This document shows, piece after piece, positions 6,709-11,554 of a stretch of DNA of 11,554 nt. A program made the position numbers and the translations under genes. Every line of letters starts with the position of its first letter. Position 1 is the first letter of the stretch. Origin of the DNA: Spirochaetae bacterium HGW-Spirochaetae-7 (GTDB taxonomy: Bacteria; Spirochaetota; Spirochaetia; Treponematales; UBA12059); assembly GCA_002839245.1 (NCBI GenBank), contig PGXR01000086.1:1-11554 (forward strand). Direction: 5' to 3'. The notes under the pieces were generated by a model. The model was not told the origin of the DNA, searched no databases, and worked only from the letters and a program-made list of their open reading frames with translations.

Positions 6709-6812
6709 GAACCCTGACGCTCGAGGTCGTGGAACCTCGCATCGCACGCCGCGGAACCCGCAGACGGCGTCCTATCGTTTTTCGCAGGCGCCACGGCGCC
6801 CAGACGATTGGC
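6647..6812 (-). promoter_or_regulatory. Structured 5' leader of the S10 operon mRNA
   Basis: Between the predicted transcription start (about 6812) and rpsJ lie roughly 165 nt with several strong inverted repeats. These are ATCGT/ACGAT enclosing a GGCGC-CGTG-GCGCC hairpin, a two-part stem ACGCC+GCGG/CCGC+GGCGT, CGAGGT-TCCACG-ACCTCG, and the 12-bp palindrome GCTTGCGCAAGC at 6663-6674, just upstream of the Shine-Dalgarno. None is followed by a T-tract, so they are not simple terminators. The length is close to the E. coli S10 leader, which L4 binds, but no sequence homology was recognised. Autogenous control is an inference. Confidence 0.5.
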
Positions 6813-6818
6813 TCGTGG

Positions 6819-6847
6819 ATAATGACTCAAAGGAAAACAAATGTCAA
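6819..6847 (-). promoter_or_regulatory. Predicted sigma70 promoter of the S10-spc ribosomal operon
   Basis: A perfect -35 TTGACA (6842-6847) is followed by 17 nt and a -10 CATTAT (6819-6824; 4 of 6 consensus bases). The -35 begins 14 nt after the ugpE stop, and transcription would start near 6812. Spacing is optimal and the location fits a promoter for rpsJ onward. No terminator lies between ugpE and this promoter, so readthrough from the transporter operon is also expected. Confidence 0.75.
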
Positions 6848-6861
6848 CCCATGCGCAGAGG

Positions 6862-7707
6862 TTACTTCTCCCGGTCGGTCATGCCGGCTACAAACTGTTT
6901 CTGCATGATGACGACGACCAAGGCCGGCGGGATCAGGGCCAAAAGCGTCGTGGCCATGACAATCTGCCATTCGATAAGCACGTCCGCCCCTGAAAGCATG
7001 CGGTTTATTCCTATCAGTATCGTGTAATACTCCTGCTTGGTGGTTATCAGGAGAGGCCACAGGTACTGGTTCCATCCGTAGATGAACTGGATGACGAACA
7101 TCGCCGATATCGGCGTGCGTGTCATCGGCAGCAGGATGCGCCAGAAGAACTGCATCGGCGTGGCGCCGTCGATCTGGGAAGCCTCCGTTATCTCGCGCGG
7201 CACGGTCATGAAGAATTGCCTGAACAGGAAGACCGCGGTAGCGGATACCACCATGGGCAGTATCAGGCCGGCATAGGTGTTGAGCAGCCCCAGGTCCGAA
7301 ACCACCTTGTATGTTGGCATGATACGGACCTCGACAGGCAGCATCAACGTGATGAAAATTGCCCAGAAACAGAATTTCCTCAGCTTGAAGTTGAAGAACA
7401 CGATCGCGAAAGCCGCGAGCAAAGAAATGACTATCTTGCCTATCGATATGCCCAGGGCCATTATCAACGAATTTTTCAACATCATCAGGGCAGAAGTGCC
7501 CAGATTCTCGTTGCCCTCCACGATGGCGCGCGAATAGTTCTCAAGCAGATGGGGCCCGGGCGTCAGGGGCATCGGCGCGGACAGGATATCGGCATTGGTA
7601 TGTGTCGACGCGACGAAGACGAGCCATATAGGAAACAGAAGTATCGCCATGGCCAATATCAGGAAAACGTGCGGCAAGACCCGCTGCACGGTATTATGCT
7701 CGGTCAT
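6862..7707 (-). CDS. ugpE: sn-glycerol-3-phosphate ABC transporter permease UgpE
   Basis: Second inner-membrane permease subunit of the Ugp importer (MalG-like, binding-protein-dependent). The product is 281 residues, the same length as E. coli UgpE, and reads like it throughout: LFPIWLVFVA, FITLMLPVEVRI (about 118-129), FLFRQFFMT (160-168), FIYGWNQYLWPLLI (208-221) and LALIPPALVVVIMQ. Six membrane segments are plausible near 11-33, 78-104, 112-130, 144-166, 200-222 and 249-270. The cytoplasmic EAA loop that docks the ATPase is EASQIDGATP at 175-184, followed by ILLP. The start is the ATG at 7707 with AGGAGG 6 nt upstream, overlapping the ugpA stop region. A GTG one codon earlier is too close to that site. 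No ugpC or ugpQ follows; the next gene is rpsJ. Confidence 0.96.
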   Translation of the reverse strand: MTEHNTVQRVLPHVFLILAMAILLFPIWLVFVASTHTNADILSAPMPLTPGPHLLENYSRAIVEGNENLGTSALMMLKNSLIMALGISIGKIVISLLAAFAIVFFNFKLRKFCFWAIFITLMLPVEVRIMPTYKVVSDLGLLNTYAGLILPMVVSATAVFLFRQFFMTVPREITEASQIDGATPMQFFWRILLPMTRTPISAMFVIQFIYGWNQYLWPLLITTKQEYYTILIGINRMLSGADVLIEWQIVMATTLLALIPPALVVVIMQKQFVAGMTDREK

Positions 7708-7717
7708 CACCCGCCTC

Positions 7718-8608
7718 CTAGTAGTGCACGCGCCGCTCGATGAAGCGGAATTGTATTACGGTCAAACTGATCACCATGATCATCAGGATCACCGACTGCG
7801 CGGAAGAACCGCCCAGATCGAGATTGACGTAACCATCGCGCCAGACCTTGTAGACGAGTATGCTTGTTGCCTGTCCAGGTCCGCCGGCGGTCACCTGGTG
7901 GACTATCGGGAAGGTCTCGAAAAACCCGTAGACGAGGTTCATCACGAGCAGATAGAAGGTAGTCGGAGACAGGAGCGGGAATATGATTGCCCAGAAGCGC
8001 CTAGTCGGGCCTGCGCCGTCTATGGCGGCTGCTTCAACCAGATCGTTGGGCACGCTCTGCAAGCCCGCGAGGAAGAAAACGAAGTTATAGGATATCTGTT
8101 TCCAGCTCGCCGCAATAGTGATGAGCAGGAAAGCCTGGTTTGAATTGAGCAGATGGTTCCATTCTATGCCAAGTTTGTGCTTCATTACCCATGCGAGCAC
8201 GCCTACATTGGGATTGAACATGAAGAGCCACAGGACGCCGGCGATCATCGTCGCCACAGCGTAGGGCCATATCATCATCGTCTTGTAGAACGACGAAAAA
8301 TGTATCTTCTTGTTGGCCTGTGTCGCGAGAAACAGGGCCACGACCATAGACAGCACGGCTACGGCTCCCGCGAACGCGACGGAAACGCGGAAAGATTCAC
8401 CATACGCATAGGAAGGATCGGTGAACAACCTGGTATAGTTCTCGAGGCCCACGAAAATGAGATGCCCGCCAAATGGGTCCTGCAGGAAAAACGACTGCCA
8501 GACACCCTGCAGCGAAGGCCAGAAAAAAAACACGAAAACGACGACCATTTGCGGCAGGACAAGGAGGTAGGGAAGCCCCTTCGCCCTGAATTCGTATTGT
8601 TGAGTCAT
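7718..8608 (-). CDS. ugpA: sn-glycerol-3-phosphate ABC transporter permease UgpA
   Basis: First inner-membrane permease subunit of the Ugp importer (MalF-like). The product is 296 residues (E. coli UgpA 295). Shared blocks are LPYLLVLPQ at 12-20, DPFGG, LWLFMFNPNVG near 126-136, SWKQISYNFVFF (168-179), NLVYGFFETFP (224-234) and SAAQSVILM-type sequence near the last helix. Six membrane segments are plausible (about 11-30, 74-96, 110-131, 160-182, 211-233, 271-290). The ATPase-docking EAA loop is EAAAIDGAGP at 192-201. The ATG at 8608 has AGGA about 7 nt upstream. A GTG at 8632 would start inside the upstream hairpin and was rejected. Only 10 nt separate it from ugpE; a 71-nt gap with a strong hairpin separates it from ugpB. 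Confidence 0.96.
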   Translation of the reverse strand: MTQQYEFRAKGLPYLLVLPQMVVVFVFFFWPSLQGVWQSFFLQDPFGGHLIFVGLENYTRLFTDPSYAYGESFRVSVAFAGAVAVLSMVVALFLATQANKKIHFSSFYKTMMIWPYAVATMIAGVLWLFMFNPNVGVLAWVMKHKLGIEWNHLLNSNQAFLLITIAASWKQISYNFVFFLAGLQSVPNDLVEAAAIDGAGPTRRFWAIIFPLLSPTTFYLLVMNLVYGFFETFPIVHQVTAGGPGQATSILVYKVWRDGYVNLDLGGSSAQSVILMIMVISLTVIQFRFIERRVHY

Positions 8609-8630
8609 GAAGCATCCTGTAGTAAAGATC

Positions 8631-8657
8631 ACGGGACCGGTCCAGGACCGGTCCCGT
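8631..8657 (-). promoter_or_regulatory. Perfect 13-bp inverted repeat between ugpB and ugpA
   Basis: The arms ACGGGACCGGTCC (8631-8643) and GGACCGGTCCCGT (8645-8657) are perfectly complementary with one base between them. Each arm also contains the 10-bp palindrome GGACCGGTCC, so the site can equally be read as two tandem palindromes. In the mRNA it would form a very stable hairpin 22 nt after the ugpB stop. No good T-tract follows (GATCTTTAC), so full termination is unlikely. A role in stabilising the 3' end of ugpB mRNA or lowering permease expression is inferred by analogy with malE-malF. Confidence 0.7.
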
Positions 8658-8679
8658 AGTAATGCTGATAGCTGGAATC

Positions 8680-9984
8680 TTACTTGTTTAGTCGTTCGAA
8701 CTGGCGAAGCTGGCTATTCCCGTAAAGAACCATGCTGTCCAAGCCGTCTTTCACGGAAATCTTGCCGGCGAGGATGTCTTCCCAGGTCTGGTCCTCAACC
8801 TCGCGTATAAACGCGAAGTTACCGAAACGGATGCCCATGGAATTCTTGGTCGGAGCCTTGTTAAGGAGCTGCTTGATCGCGACCTCGGGGCCGGGATTCT
8901 TGTCATAGAAGCCCTGTGACTTGGTCAGTTCGTAGGCGGCCGTGGTTATAGGCAGATAGCCGGTGTTCTGGTGCCAAAGCGCCTGGATTTCGGGGGTCGA
9001 AAGGAAGGTGAAGAACTGGGCTATTCCCTTGTACTCATCCTTTGACTTGCCGTCGAACACCCAGAGGCTGGCGCCGCCGATGATCGAGTTCTGGGGAGCT
9101 CCAGCCACTTCGGGATAGTACGGAAGGCGCGCGACACCGAAGTCGAACTTGCAGGTGTTCTTGAAGTTGGCATAGCCGCCGATTGACTCGAAGTGCATGC
9201 CGACCTGGCCCGAGGTAAAGAGCGGATTGGCCTTGTTCTCTCGTCCGCCGTAGATGAATACCTTGTCCTTGGAGAGCTGGTATATGGTCTCGAAATGCTT
9301 CTGGATAAGCGGGGTATTGAAGACGAGCTCGGTGCCGAGGCCTTCGAAGCCGTTCGCCTTTGTTCCGAAGGGCTGGTTGTGCCACGCGGAGAAGTTCTCC
9401 AGCTGTATCCATGATATCCAGTTGGTTGAGAAGCCGCCCTCCATGCCTGATGCCTTGAGCTTCTTGGCCACTTCGAAGAACTCCGGCCAGGTGACCGGGG
9501 GCTTCTCGGGATCAAGCCCTGCGGCGCGGAACGCGTCCTTGTTGTAGTACATCACGGAGGTGGAGGAGTTGAAAGGCAGGGAGAGCATCTCGCCCTTGGA
9601 GGTCGAGTAATAGCTCGTGATCGTCGGGATGTAGATCTTCGGATCGAATTTCTGACCGGTTTCCTTCATCAACTGGTATACCGGTTTGATGACCTTGGCT
9701 GCCATCATCGTCGCGGTTCCGACTTCGAATACCTGGATGATGGCAGGGGCCGATTTGGCGCGATATGCGGCGATACCGGCGGTCATGGTATCGATGTACG
9801 ATCCCTTGAATACCGGGTTGATCTTGTACAGGCTCTGGCTGGCATTGAACTTGTCGGCGATTATCTGAACGTATTCTGCGTTCTTGCCGGTCATCGCGTG
9901 CCAGAAGTCAAGGCCGATAGGCGCGGCGAAAGCCGATGTCGCGACCAAGCAAAGCGCAAGGATAGCGAACGAAATTCGTTTCAT
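8680..9984 (-). CDS. ugpB: Periplasmic sn-glycerol-3-phosphate-binding protein UgpB
   Basis: Extracytoplasmic solute-binding protein that delivers sn-glycerol-3-phosphate (in E. coli also glycerophosphocholine) to UgpAE. The product is 434 residues (E. coli 438). Residues 1-20 are a signal peptide (KR, hydrophobic core, AFA before the cut). The rest follows E. coli UgpB closely from memory: AGIAAYRAKSAPAIIQVFEVGTATMM (about 69-94), LPFNSSTSVMYYNKDAF, IQLENFSAW, APQNSIIGGASLWV (296-309), WHQNTGYLPIT. Positions matching remembered E. coli ligand contacts are kept: Y63, E87, S141, S267, G304, Y343, R394. The ATG at 9984 has GGAGG 5 nt upstream. A longer frame to 10038 adds 18 residues ahead of the signal peptide and was rejected. 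Cys12 is a poor lipobox. Confidence 0.96.
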   Translation of the reverse strand: MKRISFAILALCLVATSAFAAPIGLDFWHAMTGKNAEYVQIIADKFNASQSLYKINPVFKGSYIDTMTAGIAAYRAKSAPAIIQVFEVGTATMMAAKVIKPVYQLMKETGQKFDPKIYIPTITSYYSTSKGEMLSLPFNSSTSVMYYNKDAFRAAGLDPEKPPVTWPEFFEVAKKLKASGMEGGFSTNWISWIQLENFSAWHNQPFGTKANGFEGLGTELVFNTPLIQKHFETIYQLSKDKVFIYGGRENKANPLFTSGQVGMHFESIGGYANFKNTCKFDFGVARLPYYPEVAGAPQNSIIGGASLWVFDGKSKDEYKGIAQFFTFLSTPEIQALWHQNTGYLPITTAAYELTKSQGFYDKNPGPEVAIKQLLNKAPTKNSMGIRFGNFAFIREVEDQTWEDILAGKISVKDGLDSMVLYGNSQLRQFERLNK

Positions 9985-10008
9985 TTCTGCCTCCACTGAT
10001 TCGATTGT

Positions 10009-10025
10009 TCGCCCCAATGGGGCGA
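10009..10025 (-). promoter_or_regulatory. Stem-loop in the ugpB 5' leader
   Basis: A perfect 7-bp stem (TCGCCCC/GGGGCGA) with a 3-nt loop lies about 10 nt downstream of the predicted ugpB start of transcription and 24 nt before the ATG. In the ugpB direction it is preceded by AAAAA and followed by no T-tract. Read on the plus strand it is followed by TTTTT (10026-10030) and so has the form of an intrinsic terminator for antisense transcription, although no plus-strand gene is present. Confidence 0.5.
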
Positions 10026-10031
10026 TTTTTA

Positions 10032-10049
10032 GCAACATATGATTGTAGC
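10032..10049 (-). promoter_or_regulatory. Candidate operator overlapping the ugpB -10 box
   Basis: An 18-bp imperfect palindrome has half-sites GCAACA and TGTAGC separated by 6 bp (GCWACA-N6-TGTWGC). It covers the -10 box and extends towards the predicted transcription start, a position where a bound regulator would block RNA polymerase. A further GCTAC copy lies upstream within the spacer. No regulator family could be named. Confidence 0.35.
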
Positions 10050-10070
10050 CGTTATTGTGGTAGCACGCAA
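10042..10070 (-). promoter_or_regulatory. Predicted promoter of ugpBAE
   Basis: A good -10 TACAAT (10042-10047) lies 17 nt from a weak -35 TTGCGT (10065-10070). The start of transcription would be near 10035, giving a leader of about 50 nt. The poor -35 suggests activator dependence or low basal activity. The site lies just beyond the tuf terminator, so the transporter has its own control. Confidence 0.55.
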
Positions 10071-10098
10071 CAAAATAATGAAGGAAACCATATAAACT

Positions 10099-10125
10099 AA
10101 AAAGGCCGTTCCTCGCGGAACGGCC
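10099..10125 (-). terminator. Rho-independent terminator of tuf
   Basis: A perfect 9-bp stem (GGCCGTTCC / GGAACGGCC) closes a 4-nt loop, with five T residues directly after the stem on the transcribed strand. It begins 21 nt after the tuf stop. There is no T-tract in the opposite direction, so it acts only on minus-strand transcription. It separates tuf from ugpBAE. Confidence 0.9.
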
Positions 10126-10146
10126 CCTGTACTCATGAAATGCTGA

Positions 10147-11337
10147 TTACTCGAGGATATCGGTCACCTGGCCGGAAGCCACGGTGCGGCCGCCTTCGCG
10201 GATGGCGAATTTGAGTCCCTTTTCCATGGCGATCGGGTAAATCAGCTCTGCGCTGATCTCGGTGTTGTCCCCGGGCATGACCATTTCCTTGCCTTCGGGA
10301 AGGGTGACGGTACCGGTGATGTCGGTCGTGCGGAAGTAGAACTGGGGCCTGTAGCCGGAGAAGAAGGGGCTGTGGCGGCCGCCTTCGGTCTGCGACAGGA
10401 CGTATATCTGGCCCTTGAATTTGGTATGGGGCGTGATGCTGCCGGGCTTGGCGAGAACCTGTCCGCGCTCCACTTCCTTCTTGTCGACACCGCGAAGCAG
10501 GGCGCCGATGTTGTCTCCGGCGCGGCCTTCATCGAGAAGCTTGTTGAACATTTCGATACCGGTGACGACCGTTTTCTTGGTCGGCTTGATGCCGACGATC
10601 TCGACTTCCTCGTTGAGCTTTATGATTCCGCGGTCGATTCGGCCGGTCACTACGGTGCCGCGGCCGGATATCGAGAAAACGTCCTCGATCGGCATCAGGT
10701 AGGGCTTGTCGGTGACTCGCTCGGGATCCTTGAAATAAGTGTCCATGGCCTCAAGGAGCTCCTCGAGGCACTTGGTCGCTTCGGCGTCGTCAGGCTCGGT
10801 CATCGCCTTGAACGCGGAACCCTTGATTATCGGGATCTCGGCTCCGGGGAACTTCTGGAAGGTAAGGAGATCCCGGACTTCCTCTTCCACGAGCTCGACA
10901 AGCTCGGGATCGTCAAGCAGGTCGATCTTGTTGAGGAAGACGATTATGGCGGGGACGCCGACCTGGCGGGCAAGGAGGACGTGCTCGCGGGTCTGGGGCA
11001 TCACGGAGTCTGGAGCGGAAACGACCAGGATGGCGCCGTCCATCTGGGCGGCTCCGGTGATCATGTTCTTGATATAGTCGGCATGGCCAGGGCAGTCGAT
11101 GTGGGCATAGTGGCGCTTGTTCGACTGGTACTCAAGGTGCCTGGTGTTGATCGTGATACCGCGAGCCTTCTCTTCGGGTGCGTTATCGATATCGTCATAC
11201 TTCATGACCTTGTCGCCGAATTTCTTGCCACAATACATCGTGATCGCGGCGCTCAGCGTCGTCTTTCCATGGTCAATGTGCCCGATCGTACCGACGTTCA
11301 TATGCGGTTTGGTACGCTCGAATTTCTCTTTAGCCAT
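10147..11337 (-). CDS. tuf: Translation elongation factor Tu
   Basis: EF-Tu is the GTPase that delivers aminoacyl-tRNA to the ribosomal A site. The product is 396 residues, full length. GTPase motifs are P-loop GHIDHGKT at 19-26, RGITI 59-63, DCPGH 81-85 (catalytic His85), NKID 136-139 and SAF 174-176. Domains 2 and 3 follow with the usual GRGTVVTGRI and ...FREGGRTVASGQVTDI-type end (here AIREGG). The stretch ITINTRHLEYQSNKRHYAH resembles treponemal EF-Tu from memory. The ATG at 11337 has AGGAGG 6 nt upstream. It is preceded by rpsG without fusA between them and has its own strong promoter and terminator, so it looks largely monocistronic. The next genes are ugpBAE instead of rpsJ. Confidence 0.99.
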   Translation of the reverse strand: MAKEKFERTKPHMNVGTIGHIDHGKTTLSAAITMYCGKKFGDKVMKYDDIDNAPEEKARGITINTRHLEYQSNKRHYAHIDCPGHADYIKNMITGAAQMDGAILVVSAPDSVMPQTREHVLLARQVGVPAIIVFLNKIDLLDDPELVELVEEEVRDLLTFQKFPGAEIPIIKGSAFKAMTEPDDAEATKCLEELLEAMDTYFKDPERVTDKPYLMPIEDVFSISGRGTVVTGRIDRGIIKLNEEVEIVGIKPTKKTVVTGIEMFNKLLDEGRAGDNIGALLRGVDKKEVERGQVLAKPGSITPHTKFKGQIYVLSQTEGGRHSPFFSGYRPQFYFRTTDITGTVTLPEGKEMVMPGDNTEISAELIYPIAMEKGLKFAIREGGRTVASGQVTDILE

Positions 11338-11361
11338 CGTATCCTCCTAGCCTGGTATTTA

Positions 11362-11394
11362 AGAAAAGGGAGGCTGGCGCCGCGCGCAAGCCTC
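11362..11394 (-). terminator. Weak terminator-like hairpin in the rpsG-tuf gap
   Basis: GAGGCT (minus strand, 11394-11389) pairs with AGCCTC (11375-11370), enclosing a further GCGC/GCGC stem with a 3-nt loop. CCTTTTCTT follows (to 11361). It could end part of the rpsL-rpsG transcript or attenuate tuf. The T-tract is interrupted, so strength is doubtful. The predicted tuf transcription start (about 11391) falls inside its first arm. Confidence 0.4.
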
Positions 11395-11397
11395 GCT

Positions 11398-11426
11398 ATT
11401 ATAGTTGGCCTGGGCGACCTTTTCAA
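11398..11426 (-). promoter_or_regulatory. Strong sigma70 promoter of tuf
   Basis: TTGAAA (11421-11426), a 17-nt spacer and a perfect TATAAT (11398-11403) match 11 of 12 consensus bases. The start would be near 11391, with a GC-rich discriminator (GCGAGG), as often found at stringently controlled translation genes. The -35 box lies in the loop of a 6-bp inverted repeat (GCGACC at 11414-11419, GGTCGC at 11428-11433). Confidence 0.85.
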
Positions 11427-11458
11427 GGGTCGCGCCGGGGGCCACGAGCCTCCCCGCC

Positions 11459-11554
11459 TTACCAGCGGTAGTGGGCGAACGCCTTGTTCGCTTCCGCCAT
11501 GCGGTGCGTGTCTTCCCGCTTCTTGACGGCGGTTCCGGGGCTGTTGAAAGCGTC
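11459..11554 (-). CDS. rpsG: 30S ribosomal protein S7, C-terminal 31 residues (truncated by window edge)
   Basis: The frame entering from the right edge ends in the highly conserved S7 C-terminus: a GTAVKKREDTHRMAEANKAF core followed by AHYRW and TAA. S7 organises the 3' domain of 16S rRNA and borders the E site. Only the last 31 codons are inside the window; the start and RNA-binding core lie outside. In many bacteria rpsG is followed by fusA; here the next gene is tuf, 121 nt away. Confidence 0.95.
   Translation of the reverse strand, partial: DAFNSPGTAVKKREDTHRMAEANKAFAHYRW

Noticed and set aside
6787..6800. GGCGCC-containing hairpin as a terminator for ugpE
   Set aside because: On the transcribed strand it is followed by TGCGAAAAACG, with no T-tract, and it lies downstream of the S10 promoter.
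8608..8632. Earlier GTG start for ugpA at 8632
   Set aside because: It would begin inside the ugpB-ugpA hairpin without a ribosome binding site; the ATG at 8608 gives the family length.
9949..9984. Lipoprotein signal (Cys12) in UgpB
   Set aside because: The residue before the Cys is Leu and hydrophobic residues continue after it; AFA at 18-20 is a better type I signal peptidase site.
10067..10084. Possible Pho box upstream of ugpB (CCTTCAT-TATT-TTGTTGC)
   Set aside because: Only about 8 of 14 repeat positions fit CTGTCAT, and it ends 19 nt from the -10, not the roughly 10 nt expected for PhoB activation.
10372..11526. 384-codon open frame on the plus strand
   Set aside because: Antisense to tuf; its existence follows from the strong codon bias of EF-Tu.
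1..11554. Mobile element, integrase, CRISPR array, tRNA or attachment site explaining the transporter insertion
   Set aside because: No transposase or recombinase frame, no regularly spaced repeats, no cloverleaf and no matching direct repeats were seen at the edges of the ugp block.

Overview
All genes in this window lie on the minus strand, so transcription runs from high to low coordinates. It is part of the main ribosomal-protein locus of a moderately GC-rich bacterium, most likely a spirochaete (Spirochaetota, near Treponema/Spirochaeta). The main grounds are the EF-Tu sequence, whose text after the G2 motif (ITINTRHLEYQS) is, from memory, treponeme-like, the character of L4 and S14, and the run from tuf into rpsJ. 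This placement comes from remembered protein sequences, not a database search.

Layout in transcription order. (1) 11554-11459: the last 31 codons of rpsG (S7). (2) 11458-11338: a short gap with a near-consensus sigma70 promoter for tuf and two inverted repeats. (3) 11337-10147: tuf (EF-Tu), closed by a clear intrinsic terminator. (4) 9984-6862: a three-gene ABC importer, ugpB-ugpA-ugpE (sn-glycerol-3-phosphate / glycerophosphodiester type), with its own promoter and candidate operator. It has no ATPase gene and no terminator at its end. (5) 6861-6647: a sigma70 promoter beginning 14 nt past the ugpE stop, then a structured leader of about 165 nt. (6) 6646-14: the S10-spc cluster in canonical order: rpsJ, rplC, rplD, rplW, rplB, rpsS, rplV, rpsC, rplP, rpmC, rpsQ, rplN, rplX, rplE, rpsN. 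(7) 3-1: a start codon with a Shine-Dalgarno, expected to be rpsH (S8).

The ribosomal genes are tightly packed (spacers of 1-44 nt, one 1-nt overlap, nearly all with GGAGG-like ribosome binding sites) and look like one long transcript for assembly of both subunits. rplV is shown from its ATG; a GTG nine bases upstream is an alternative. The unusual point is architectural: a nutrient/phospholipid-precursor importer sits between the elongation factor and S10 genes, which in spirochaetes I know are neighbours. It is bounded by the tuf terminator on one side and the S10 promoter on the other, and reads in the same direction. fusA, usually between rpsG and tuf, is absent here. No mobile element, integrase, tRNA, CRISPR array or repeat family explains the arrangement. 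I see no wholly new biochemical system; the interest lies in the operon architecture and its regulatory sites.
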